Shown piece by piece: positions 51,959-59,883 of a stretch of DNA of 63,768 nucleotides. The stretch spans positions 1 to 63,768 of the forward strand of contig CAISYI010000035.1 of assembly GCA_903889595.1 (NCBI GenBank), in the 5' to 3' direction. The stretch's first letter is position 1; each line of letters opens with the position of its first letter. Made by a program: the position numbers and the translations under genes. The notes below the pieces were generated by a model. It was not told where the DNA came from. It did no database searches and saw only the letters and a list, made by a program, of their open reading frames with translations. Source of the DNA: an uncultured beta proteobacterium. Its GTDB lineage: Bacteria; Pseudomonadota; Gammaproteobacteria; Burkholderiales; Burkholderiaceae.

Positions 51959-53290
51959 ATGTCTAAATTACAAAAGTCTACCATTTTACAAACTAGCCAA
52001 TGGCCAGCGATTCCCCTCGCAGAAGCACTTCGACCAAAATCGATTGCAGATGTTGTTGGTCAGGAGCATTTATTAGGACCTGGCAAGCCACTCCAACTTG
52101 CATTTGAGTCTAGAAAACCCCATTCTATGATCTTATGGGGTCCTCCAGGTGTCGGTAAAACAAGTCTCGCTAGATTGATGGCGGCGTCTTTTGATTGTGA
52201 CTTTATCTCGATATCAGCTGTACTTGCTGGGGTAAAAGAAATCCGTCAAGCGATTGAACAGGCTGAACAAAATCTTGCACAATTTGGTACTAGAACCTTA
52301 CTTTTTGTAGATGAAATACATCGTTTTAATAAAGGTCAACAAGACGCCCTATTACCATTTGTAGAGTCTGGTCTGATTACGTTCGTTGGTGCAACCACAG
52401 AGAATCCTTCTTTTGAAGTCAACTCTGCGCTTCTTTCTCGAGCTCAAACCTATGTCTTAAAATCGTTGAACCAAGACGATATGCAAAAACTACTAGAAAA
52501 GGTCAAAGCCTTCGTTAATATTGATATCACTTGGGATCAAGATGCTGTGACGATGCTCTGCGCATTTGCTGATGGAGATGCTAGACGTTTTTTAAATATT
52601 ACTGAACAAATCCTGCAAGCAGCAGTGACTAAAAATTTACAAGTCATTACCTTAGCTTTTGCAGAAAATCTCCTTAGTACAAAAAGCCGACGATTTGATC
52701 ATGGAGGAGAATATTTTTATGATCAAATTTCTGCCTTACATAAATCAGTTAGGGGATCTAATCCTGACGCGGCTCTTTACTGGCTTTGTAGAATGCTAGA
52801 TGGCGGAGCAGACCCGCTCTATCTAGCGAGACGAATTATAAGAATGGCTTGGGAAGATATTGGACTAGCAGATCCAAGAGCTATTCAAATAGCCAATGAT
52901 GCCATTAGCACTTTCGAAAGATTAGGTTCACCAGAAGGCGAGCTAGCCTTGGGACAAGCTGTTATTTACTTGTCAATGGCAGCAAAAAGTAATGCTGGTT
53001 ACAAAGCATTTAACGCTGCAAAAGCATTTGTAAAAAATGATCAGACTAAGGAGGTCCCCATCCATCTGCGCAACGCTCCAACTAAATTAATGAAAGAATT
53101 AGGCTATGGACATGCCTACCGGTATGCCCATGATGAACCAAATGCTTATGCTGCTGGAGAGAACTATCTTCCTGAAAATATGCAAGCCCCCAATTGGTAT
53201 CAACCAACCGACAGGGGATTAGAAAAACAAATACAAGAGAAAATGCAGTTTTTAAAAAGTCTTGACACTAAAGCAAACGAAAAAAATTAA
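51959..53290 (+). CDS. rarA: Replication-associated recombination protein RarA (MgsA)
   Basis: AAA+ clamp-loader-like ATPase acting at stalled forks. Walker A GPPGVGKT is at 61-68, Walker [18 protein letters not shown] near 118-134 and sensor 1 GATTENPSF follows. The C-terminal tetramerisation region has [15 protein letters not shown]. 443 residues; complete. Confidence 0.95.
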   Translation: MSKLQKSTILQTSQWPAIPLAEALRPKSIADVVGQEHLLGPGKPLQLAFESRKPHSMILWGPPGVGKTSLARLMAASFDCDFISISAVLAGVKEIRQAIEQAEQNLAQFGTRTLLFVDEIHRFNKGQQDALLPFVESGLITFVGATTENPSFEVNSALLSRAQTYVLKSLNQDDMQKLLEKVKAFVNIDITWDQDAVTMLCAFADGDARRFLNITEQILQAAVTKNLQVITLAFAENLLSTKSRRFDHGGEYFYDQISALHKSVRGSNPDAALYWLCRMLDGGADPLYLARRIIRMAWEDIGLADPRAIQIANDAISTFERLGSPEGELALGQAVIYLSMAAKSNAGYKAFNAAKAFVKNDQTKEVPIHLRNAPTKLMKELGYGHAYRYAHDEPNAYAAGENYLPENMQAPNWYQPTDRGLEKQIQEKMQFLKSLDTKANEKN

Positions 53291-53305
53291 TCCAACACAT
53301 TAATT
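53279..53305 (-). terminator. Possible terminator of the FAH-pca-nitroreductase operon
   Basis: Read leftward, AATTAAT and ATTAATT (7 bp) close a 7-nt loop and are followed by TTTTTTT. It lies between the convergent nitroreductase and rarA stops, overlapping the last rarA codons. The stem has only A-T pairs, so strength is doubtful. Confidence 0.4.
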
Positions 53306-54004
53306 CTCATCAAAGAATTTCACAAAGTCATTTAGTTCAGCACGCTCAGTAACTAGTTGATTTACGGTTACAGAAGTATCTTCATATCCGAGGCTAATCG
53401 ACATCACATACTGCTCATCTTCTGGAATTTCAAGGATTTCAGTAATGACTTTGTGATAAGAAATAAAGGCCGCTTGAGGGCAACTTGCAAGACCTCTAGC
53501 AGTTGCTGCAATCAAAATATTTTGTACAAACATCCCGTAGTCAAGCCAACTCCCCTGCTCCATAACTCTCGGAATAGTTAACATCAAGGCGACAGGTGCA
53601 CCAAAAAATTCATAATTTTTGGCATGTAACTGATGCATTTTTTGGTGTTCACCACGTTCAATACCTGCAAGAGCGTAGAGGTCATAACCTACTTTCCTTC
53701 TGCGACTTAAAAAAGGCTCTGTCCAATTTTTAGGATAATAAATATACTCTGGTCGGTGCTGTAAATTCTTTTCAGGATCATTAAAAATTTCTAAAACAGC
53801 ATTAGTAATTTCTTGTTTTTTGGCACCCGATAAAACATAAACCTTCCATGGTTGAATATTTGACCCAGAAGGAGCTTTAGAAGATACCCGCAAAATATCC
53901 TCAATCATTTGACGAGGAATTGGCGTTGATAAAAACCCCCTTACCGAACGCCGTAATTGCATTACCTCATCGACAGCCTTCGTTACTTGCGATATATCCA
54001 TCAT
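53300..54004 (-). CDS. Nitroreductase family flavoprotein
   Basis: FMN-dependent oxidoreductase of about 234 residues. RRSVRGFLSTPIP (FMN phosphate arginines), SKAPSGSNIQPWKVYVL and the C-terminal MSISLGYED mark the family. I start it at the ATG 54002-54004, 11 bp after the thiolase stop; the frame is open upstream but that part lies in thiolase coding. Family members reduce nitroaromatics, quinones or enones; the substrate is not evident. As the last gene of an aromatic-type operon it could act on a nitro- or quinone-like intermediate. Confidence 0.88.
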   Translation of the reverse strand: MMDISQVTKAVDEVMQLRRSVRGFLSTPIPRQMIEDILRVSSKAPSGSNIQPWKVYVLSGAKKQEITNAVLEIFNDPEKNLQHRPEYIYYPKNWTEPFLSRRRKVGYDLYALAGIERGEHQKMHQLHAKNYEFFGAPVALMLTIPRVMEQGSWLDYGMFVQNILIAATARGLASCPQAAFISYHKVITEILEIPEDEQYVMSISLGYEDTSVTVNQLVTERAELNDFVKFFDEN

Positions 54005-54015
54005 TAAAAGTCTAA

Positions 54016-55236
54016 CTAAACACGTTCGATCACAATAGCGATACCTTGACCTACACCAATACACATGGTGCAAAGAGCATATCTTCCACCTTTTTGCTCA
54101 AGCTCATATAGTGCTGTTGTGACTAGTCTTGCCCCACTCATGCCTAGTGGATGACCTAAAGCAATTGCCCCGCCATTAGGATTGACCCGTGCATCATCAT
54201 CGGCAACACCAAGATCTCTGAGAGTTGCTAGACCTTGAGAAGCAAACGCCTCATTGAGTTCAATCACATCCATCTGTGAAATATCGAGCCCCAACATATT
54301 TAACACTTTTTTACTCGCAGGAGCAGGACCAAACCCCATGATACGAGGGGCGACACCAGCTGTGGCAAGACCTAAGATTTTAGCCCTAGGTTTCAGTTGA
54401 AATTGCTCCACAGCATCAGCAGAGGCAATCAATAAGGCACAAGCACCGTCATTGACACCAGATGCGTTACCGGCAGTAACCGTACCGTCAGGTTTGACAA
54501 TTGGTTTTAATTTTTGTAAGGCCTCAATCGTGGTTGCTCTTGGATGTTCATCTTGACTAACAACAACAGGTTCACCTTTTTTTGAGGGAATCGTTACTGG
54601 AGTAATTTCTAAAGCAAGACGTCCATTTTGTTGAGCCTCAGATGCCTTTGATTGTGATCTTAATGCAAAAGCATCTTGATCTGCTCTTGAAATATTAAAA
54701 TCTCCAGCGACGTTTTCAGCTGTTTCAGGCATTGAATCAACGCCGTGTAATTGTTTCATTAGAGGATTAATAAAGCGCCAGCCAATTGTTGTATCGAATA
54801 CTTGATTAGTTCTAGAAAAAGCAGTGTCAGCTTTAGGCATGACAAATGGTGCCCGACTCATACTCTCAACGCCGCCAGCTATACCTAAATGGATTTGGCC
54901 AGAAATAATACCTCTAGATACAACTCCAATTGCGTCCATTCCAGAACCACATAGGCGATTTACAGTTGAACCAGGAACTTCAACTGGTAAACCAGCTAAT
55001 AACAAGCTCATCCTAGCTACATTTCGATTATCTTCACCAGCTTGGTTAGCATTACCGTAAACCACCTCATCAACTTTAGTCCAATCGACTTGAGGATTAC
55101 GCTGCATTAAGGCCTTGATTGGTACAGCGCCTAAATCATCCGTTCTGACACTCGATAATGACCCGGCATATCGACCGATTGGGGTTCTAATAGCATCACA
55201 AATATAAGCAACATTTGGTTTTAATTCATTTGACAA
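54016..55236 (-). CDS. pcaF: 3-oxoadipyl-CoA thiolase (acetyl-CoA acyltransferase)
   Basis: Cleaves 3-oxoadipyl-CoA into succinyl-CoA and acetyl-CoA. The nucleophile is C96 in NRLCGSGMD; the histidine and second cysteine lie in GGAIALGHPLGMSG and CTMCIGVGQG. The N-terminal ICDAIRTPIGRYAGSL closely resembles PcaF/PaaJ. It starts with TTG (55234-55236) eight bases after AGGGG; no in-frame ATG is near. Directly behind the CoA-transferase pair, it would complete the beta-ketoadipate route into the TCA cycle. Confidence 0.92.
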   Translation of the reverse strand: MSNELKPNVAYICDAIRTPIGRYAGSLSSVRTDDLGAVPIKALMQRNPQVDWTKVDEVVYGNANQAGEDNRNVARMSLLLAGLPVEVPGSTVNRLCGSGMDAIGVVSRGIISGQIHLGIAGGVESMSRAPFVMPKADTAFSRTNQVFDTTIGWRFINPLMKQLHGVDSMPETAENVAGDFNISRADQDAFALRSQSKASEAQQNGRLALEITPVTIPSKKGEPVVVSQDEHPRATTIEALQKLKPIVKPDGTVTAGNASGVNDGACALLIASADAVEQFQLKPRAKILGLATAGVAPRIMGFGPAPASKKVLNMLGLDISQMDVIELNEAFASQGLATLRDLGVADDDARVNPNGGAIALGHPLGMSGARLVTTALYELEQKGGRYALCTMCIGVGQGIAIVIERV

Positions 55237-55248
55237 TTTAACTACCCC

Positions 55249-55917
55249 TTAATTTTTTAAGAGTTTCGCATCTGTTACAGATTGCAATAACTCAAAGGAC
55301 ATATCATTAAAAATTTCTTTGACGAGTAATCCTCCAGGGACTACTTCAAAAACGCCTAAATCAGTAAAAATCATTGCTACACAAGCAACGCCTGTTAACG
55401 GATAGGCACATTTTTGGACTAATTTACTGCTACCTTCTTTAGTTAAGTGATCCATCATCACAAAAGTTTTATTGGCGCCAACGGCTAAATCCATCGCTCC
55501 ACCGACTGCCGGAATAGCATCTGCATCACCTGTATGCCAATTGGCTAAATCCCCTGACTCTGAAACTTGATAGGCACCCAATACACAAATATCTAAATGA
55601 CCACCACGCATAATTGCAAAGGAATCTGCCTGATGAAAATAGGAACCACCAGTTAGTAAGGTTACTGGCTGTTTACCTGCATTAATCAAATCCCAATCTT
55701 CTTCACCCTTTGCAGGTGCTGGCCCCATACCCAAAATACCATTTTCGGAGTGTAAAAATATTTCTTTATCTTCCGGTAAGTAGTTTGCGACGATAGTTGG
55801 CATACCAATCCCTAAGTTCACATAGGCACCTTCTGGTATGTAGGAAGCAATTTTGGCAGCGACTTCATTACGAGTGACTGGCTTTAATGAAGATAGTTCT
55901 GTTGGTTGACTCATCAT
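55249..55917 (-). CDS. pcaJ: 3-oxoadipate CoA-transferase subunit B
   Basis: Beta subunit of the succinyl-CoA:3-oxoacid CoA-transferase family. The catalytic glutamate is in HSENGILGMGP; the N-terminal YVNLGIGMPT and GGAMDLAVGAN are typical. 222 residues; overlaps pcaI by 4 nt. The 3-oxoadipate assignment is from sequence impression plus the pcaF neighbour; an acetoacetate-type substrate is the alternative. Confidence 0.9.
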   Translation of the reverse strand: MMSQPTELSSLKPVTRNEVAAKIASYIPEGAYVNLGIGMPTIVANYLPEDKEIFLHSENGILGMGPAPAKGEEDWDLINAGKQPVTLLTGGSYFHQADSFAIMRGGHLDICVLGAYQVSESGDLANWHTGDADAIPAVGGAMDLAVGANKTFVMMDHLTKEGSSKLVQKCAYPLTGVACVAMIFTDLGVFEVVPGGLLVKEIFNDMSFELLQSVTDAKLLKN

Positions 55918-56591
55918 TTTTCCCCTTTATTGCCCATTGGCACGACGTATTTGACAAAAATACCTGGTGTCACAACAGTTTCTGGATCAAGTTCGCCAAG
56001 TTCTACTACGTGATTAACTTGGGCAATCGTATTTTTTGCAGCCATCGCCATGATTGGACCAAAATTTCTAGAAGCTTTTCGATAGACTAGATTCCCCCAA
56101 CGATCACCTTTGTCCCCTTTAATTAGGGCAAAATCTGCACTTAAGGGAGTTTCAAAGACATAGTTTTTGCCATTGATCAGTCTAGTTTCTTTACCTTCTG
56201 CAAGTAAAGTACCGTAGGCGGTTTGCGTAAAAAACCCGCCTAAACCTGCACCCTCTGCTCTGATTCTCTCCGCCAAATTACCCTGAGGGGTTAATTCCAA
56301 CTCAATTTGTTTAGCTTTAAAAAGATTATCAAATACGTAAGAATCAGCCATGCGCGGATAAGAGCAGATAATTTTTCTGACTCTACGCGCTTTTAATAAA
56401 GCTGCGATGCCTGTTTCTCCACTACCGGCATTATTCGTAATGATCACCAAGTCTTTAGCATTTTGACCCACTAAACCCTCAATCAATTCATGCGGAATAC
56501 CAGAGCCACCGAAACCACCAATCATGATGGTCGCACCATCTTTGAGACCAGCAAAGAGCTGGTCCATATCTACTGAAACTTTATTTATCAT
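55914..56591 (-). CDS. pcaI: 3-oxoadipate CoA-transferase subunit A
   Basis: Alpha subunit of the CoA-transferase. The CoA-binding glycine loop GGFGGSGIPHELI, NNAGSGETG, and FFTQTAYGTLLAEGKETR match PcaI/CatI-type proteins rather than ScoA; 225 residues. It follows the FAH gene by 9 bp in one transcript. Confidence 0.9.
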   Translation of the reverse strand: MINKVSVDMDQLFAGLKDGATIMIGGFGGSGIPHELIEGLVGQNAKDLVIITNNAGSGETGIAALLKARRVRKIICSYPRMADSYVFDNLFKAKQIELELTPQGNLAERIRAEGAGLGGFFTQTAYGTLLAEGKETRLINGKNYVFETPLSADFALIKGDKGDRWGNLVYRKASRNFGPIMAMAAKNTIAQVNHVVELGELDPETVVTPGIFVKYVVPMGNKGEK

Positions 56592-56600
56592 AGGATTTTT

Positions 56601-57296
56601 TTATTGCTTTGGTCCAATAGTAAGTTCAAGGGTTGGTAAATGATCGATCGTACCAACTAAATAATCACCCACCTCTACTTTGCCTACACCTTCAGGAGTT
56701 CCTGTATAAATCAAGTCACCCTCTTTAAGGTGGTAAAACTGGGATAAATTAGAAATTACTTCTGCAACACTCCAAATCAAGGCATTCAGATCAGAGGATT
56801 GTTTGACTTGACCATTTACAGTCAATTCAATCTTGCCGTTATTTAGTGGACCTGTCACAGATTTAGGGATGATTTCAGAAATGACAGCAGAGTCTTCAAA
56901 GGCCTTACCAAAGTCCCATGGACGTCCCATTTCACGGCTAGCAATTTGAAGGTCACGACGTGTCATGTCCAATCCGGTAGCATAACCATAAACACAATCC
57001 TCTGCATCTTCAACAGCCACTCTAAAAGCAGGCTTACCAATGGCAATCACTAATTCCATTTCATAATGTAAGTTATTTGTGCTTAGAGCATAAGGGGTTG
57101 TTGCTGGACTTAGAACAATTGCGTTTGCTGGCTTCATAAAATAAAAAGGTGGTTCACGATCTGGATCAAAGCCCATTTCTCTAGCATGCGCCGCATAATT
57201 ACGGCCAACACAAAAAATTCTTGAAACTGCGTAGGAAGCGTCCGTACCTTTTACTGGCACACTTGGAATGGCTTCTGGGTTAAATACATAATTCAT
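56601..57296 (-). CDS. Fumarylacetoacetate hydrolase-family protein (fumarylpyruvate hydrolase-like)
   Basis: A 231-residue FAH-fold C-C hydrolase. IFCVGRNYAAHAREMG, PFYFMKPANAIV, LHYEMELVIAIG (metal glutamates) and YTGTPEGVGKVEVGD are the family motifs. It strongly resembles NagK-type fumarylpyruvate hydrolases of the gentisate pathway, though similar proteins act as oxaloacetate decarboxylases or acylpyruvases. AAGGA lies six bases before the ATG. First gene of the pcaIJF operon; gentisate dioxygenase and maleylpyruvate isomerase are not in the window. Confidence 0.85.
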   Translation of the reverse strand: MNYVFNPEAIPSVPVKGTDASYAVSRIFCVGRNYAAHAREMGFDPDREPPFYFMKPANAIVLSPATTPYALSTNNLHYEMELVIAIGKPAFRVAVEDAEDCVYGYATGLDMTRRDLQIASREMGRPWDFGKAFEDSAVISEIIPKSVTGPLNNGKIELTVNGQVKQSSDLNALIWSVAEVISNLSQFYHLKEGDLIYTGTPEGVGKVEVGDYLVGTIDHLPTLELTIGPKQ

Positions 57297-57366
57297 GATT
57301 CATCCTTAAAAAAATTTGTCTCAAGCTCACAATAATAAACCACTTAGCAGTTCACATTCCCGATAT

Positions 57367-57429
57367 GGGATGAATTACCCCCATGCTTGAACTAACTTCG
57401 CTTATTTTAAAAAACAGGATGAATTGCCT
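57367..57429. promoter_or_regulatory. Two copies of a GGATGAATTnCC motif in the FAH/dehydrogenase divergent gap
   Basis: GGGATGAATTACCC (57367-57380) and AGGATGAATTGCCT (57416-57429) share GGATGAATT-N-CC in the same orientation, 49 bp apart, and each has complementary ends. They lie upstream of both divergent genes and about 40-100 bp from a possible FAH-operon -10 (TATTAT on the minus strand at 57332-57337), where an activator could bind. A shorter GGATGAAT at 57298-57305 on the minus strand coincides with the FAH ribosome site. Confidence 0.45.
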
Positions 57430-57500
57430 AAGTTAATCTAAAAAAATTAATTGCTTTGTGATTTGTGTAAAAATCAATTGAAATAAATTATTTTGAAAAG

Positions 57501-58646
57501 ATGATTCAAATGTCACATATTCAATATTTAACTCAAATTTACCTCGAATCAGGCGCTATCCAACGCATCCAATCTGAATGCATCAGACTGAATATCCAAA
57601 AACCTTTGATTGTTACCGACCAAGGAATTAAATCGGCTGGAATTTTATCGAAAATTGAGCAGGTTTTAGGGGGCATGGAATATGTTGTGTTTGATCAAAC
57701 TCCATCAAACCCCACCCAACATGCAACTGAGTTAGGTAAAGCACTCTATGAAAAGAATAACTGTGATGGCTTAATTGCACTTGGAGGAGGCTCTTCTATT
57801 GATTGCGCAAAAGTAATCTCAATCCTAACATCACATCATGAACCACTAAAAAACTATGCCACCATTGAAGGCGGATCTAACAAGATTACTGCCCAAGTTG
57901 CCCCCTTAATAGCAGTGCCAACGACCAGTGGCACGGGGAGTGAAGTGGGAAGAGGAGCCATCTTAATTTTGGACGATCAACGTAAAGTGGGATTTCACTC
58001 TTGGCATATTTTGCCTAAATCAGCTATCTGCGATCCAGATCTCACTTTAAATTTACCCCCCTACCTTACGGCGGCTACCGGGATGGATGCGATTGCACAT
58101 TGTGTCGAGACTTTTTTAAATCCCCCTTTCAACCCAACAGCAGATGCCATTGCTTTAGATGGTTTAGAAAGAGCTTGGCAAAATATTGAATTAGCAACTC
58201 AAGATGGTCAACATCAAGAAGCAAGACTGCAGATGATGACCGCATCCATGCATGGTGCGATGGCCTTTCAAAAGGGACTGGGTTGTATCCATAGCCTTAG
58301 TCATAGTCTTGGTGGTTTATTTCCAAATCTTCATCACGGCACTCTTAATGCTGTCTTCTTACCTGCTGTATTGCGTTTTAATGCAAAGGCGCAATCAGTA
58401 ATTGAGCAAAAAAAAATGGCGACGATTGCCCAAAAGATTGGTGTCTCAGACGAGAGTATTTTGCCCGAAGCGATGTTGAATCTTTCGAAAAGACTAGGGC
58501 TTCCAACTGGTTTAAAAGATTTAGGGATTGAAGAAGCTCATTTTGATCAGATTATTCAAGGAGCTTTAAAAGATCATTGCCACTTCACTAATCCAAGAAT
58601 CGCGACATTTGATGATTATAGAAATATTCTTCTCGAATCGATGTAA
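57501..58646 (+). CDS. Iron-containing alcohol dehydrogenase (possibly maleylacetate reductase-like)
   Basis: A 381-residue group III dehydrogenase. The NAD-binding GGGSSIDCAK near 98-107 and PTTSGTGSEVG follow family consensus. Metal ligands appear in AICDPDLT, DAIAHCVET, HSLSHSLGG and NLHHGTLNAV. Maleylacetate reductases belong to this superfamily and feed 3-oxoadipate to PcaIJ, which would suit the divergent operon. However, the length and HCVETFLNPPFNPTAD look more like a general alcohol or hydroxybutyrate dehydrogenase. Met4 is an alternative start. A run of nine A bases lies at 58408-58416, in frame. Confidence 0.85.
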   Translation: MIQMSHIQYLTQIYLESGAIQRIQSECIRLNIQKPLIVTDQGIKSAGILSKIEQVLGGMEYVVFDQTPSNPTQHATELGKALYEKNNCDGLIALGGGSSIDCAKVISILTSHHEPLKNYATIEGGSNKITAQVAPLIAVPTTSGTGSEVGRGAILILDDQRKVGFHSWHILPKSAICDPDLTLNLPPYLTAATGMDAIAHCVETFLNPPFNPTADAIALDGLERAWQNIELATQDGQHQEARLQMMTASMHGAMAFQKGLGCIHSLSHSLGGLFPNLHHGTLNAVFLPAVLRFNAKAQSVIEQKKMATIAQKIGVSDESILPEAMLNLSKRLGLPTGLKDLGIEEAHFDQIIQGALKDHCHFTNPRIATFDDYRNILLESM

Positions 58647-58754
58647 CTTTTAAATTTGTTAAAAATTTCAGATAGAATAAAAACACGACCAATGATTAAC
58701 AAAATTAAGTATTGATTTTAGTTCAAGAAGGTTTTTTAACAAACGAGAAATGCC

Positions 58755-59312
58755 ATGACATCAAAATTTCGCATCAATGCATTAATCAGTTTATTTTTAG
58801 GCTTATTACTAACATTTTTACCAGCCGATCTATTCGCCAAAGAAGCTCCCAAATATCAGAAACACCAAATTATTATTGCCAAGGTAATTGGTATTTCCGA
58901 CGGTGATACCATCACACTTCTCAATGAAGACAATACTCAGCTAAAAATTAGACTAGCAGGTATTGATTGTCCGGAGAAAAATCAAGCTTTTGGAAATCGA
59001 GCAAAACGATTACTCAGTGAAAAGGTCTTTGGTAATGTTGTGCGGGTAGAAATCAGAGGAATCGATCGTTATGATAGGGCTTTGGGGATTGTTCGATTAG
59101 GTGATGAAGATATTAATGAATACCTTATTCATGAGGGTGTTGCTTGGCATTACAAACATTATGCAAAGGATCAACCAGCAGAAGAAGCAAAACGATATGA
59201 CTTAGCTCAAGAATCTGCAAAAAAAGCAAAAAAGGGGTTGTGGATTCAGGAAAATCCTACAGCACCTTGGGACTTTAGAGAGCAACGTCGAAAAGGTGAG
59301 GTTAAACCTTAA
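58755..59312 (+). CDS. Exported staphylococcal-nuclease-like (thermonuclease) protein
   Basis: A 185-residue SNase-fold protein. There is an N-terminal signal peptide (ISLFLGLLLTFLPADLFA, cleavage near residue 29). The nuclease domain has SDGDTITLL, IRLAGIDCPEKNQAFG (calcium/arginine region), DRYDRALGIVRL and EGVAWHYKHY. The catalytic arginine-glutamate pattern appears conserved. It would cleave nucleic acid in the periplasm or outside the cell. 108 bp separates it from the dehydrogenase, with a weak ribosome site (GAG). Confidence 0.87.
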   Translation: MTSKFRINALISLFLGLLLTFLPADLFAKEAPKYQKHQIIIAKVIGISDGDTITLLNEDNTQLKIRLAGIDCPEKNQAFGNRAKRLLSEKVFGNVVRVEIRGIDRYDRALGIVRLGDEDINEYLIHEGVAWHYKHYAKDQPAEEAKRYDLAQESAKKAKKGLWIQENPTAPWDFREQRRKGEVKP

Positions 59313-59343
59313 GTTTCAAAGTTCATAGCACAACCAACACTAT

Positions 59344-59361
59344 CACCTCCCATTGGAGGTG
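59344..59361. repeat. Perfect 7-bp hairpin between the nuclease and Smr-like genes
   Basis: CACCTCC and GGAGGTG flank a CATT loop. There is no T run on either strand, so it is not a standard intrinsic terminator. It may act as a Rho-linked 3' end or processing site of the nuclease mRNA. The right arm has a GGAGG core, but no start codon follows at a usable distance. Confidence 0.5.
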
Positions 59362-59412
59362 TAACATAGGGCTTTAATAGTCATTGCTTTTTGACTAGCC
59401 AAATAAAAACCC

Positions 59413-59880
59413 ATGAACAGTCATCAAATTATTTGCTCTATGTGTGGGAACCCCCGCCAATTTACTCTCAAAGAATGCCCCTATTGTGGGGAAACTGATT
59501 TTCTTTCAGATGCCGATGCACAGGTTAAAGCATTTACGATTAACTTAGAGTCTGGCCTGCCTACAATAGATGAGGCATTTTTAAGGTTTGAACATTATCT
59601 GACTCGACTACAAAACACAGGTATTCGACTGATTAAGGTCATTCATGGTCAAGGATCGACAGGACAAACTGGGAAAATTAAAAAGGCTTTTCGGGATGCA
59701 ATGGATTATGGTAAATGGACCAATGCGATTGCTGAAGTCTATTATGGTGAGGTGTTAAAACCAGGTTTATCAGGATTGGAAGAGTTACGAAGAAGTCATC
59801 CAACCCTAGCCAAAGGAATTACCATCGATATGCATGGAAATTCTGGCATCACAGTATTAATACTTTTCAAAGACTTTTAG
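59413..59880 (+). CDS. Zinc-ribbon protein with a degenerate Smr-like domain
   Basis: A 155-residue protein without a name I can assign. The N-terminus is a zinc ribbon (C8, C11, C22, C25). The central part looks like an Smr fold: helix DEAFLRFEHYLTRLQN, strand LIKVIHGQGSTGQTGKIKKA with HGQG at 78-81, and a final strand pair (ITIDMHGNSGITVLIL). The opening LDLHG motif of Smr endonucleases is replaced by INLESG. Smr domains nick DNA or cleave mRNA at stalled ribosomes; activity here is uncertain. No Shine-Dalgarno is evident. Confidence 0.7.
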   Translation: MNSHQIICSMCGNPRQFTLKECPYCGETDFLSDADAQVKAFTINLESGLPTIDEAFLRFEHYLTRLQNTGIRLIKVIHGQGSTGQTGKIKKAFRDAMDYGKWTNAIAEVYYGEVLKPGLSGLEELRRSHPTLAKGITIDMHGNSGITVLILFKDF

Positions 59881-59883
59881 TAC

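Noticed and set aside
54005-54073. Longer nitroreductase start overlapping the thiolase gene
   Set aside because: The extra N-terminus is translated from the other frame of pcaF and looks unlike any nitroreductase; the tandem ATGs at 53999-54004 fit the family start.
58408-58416. Nine-A tract as a frameshift in the dehydrogenase gene
   Set aside because: The frame is intact through the tract and the protein is full length with all motifs.
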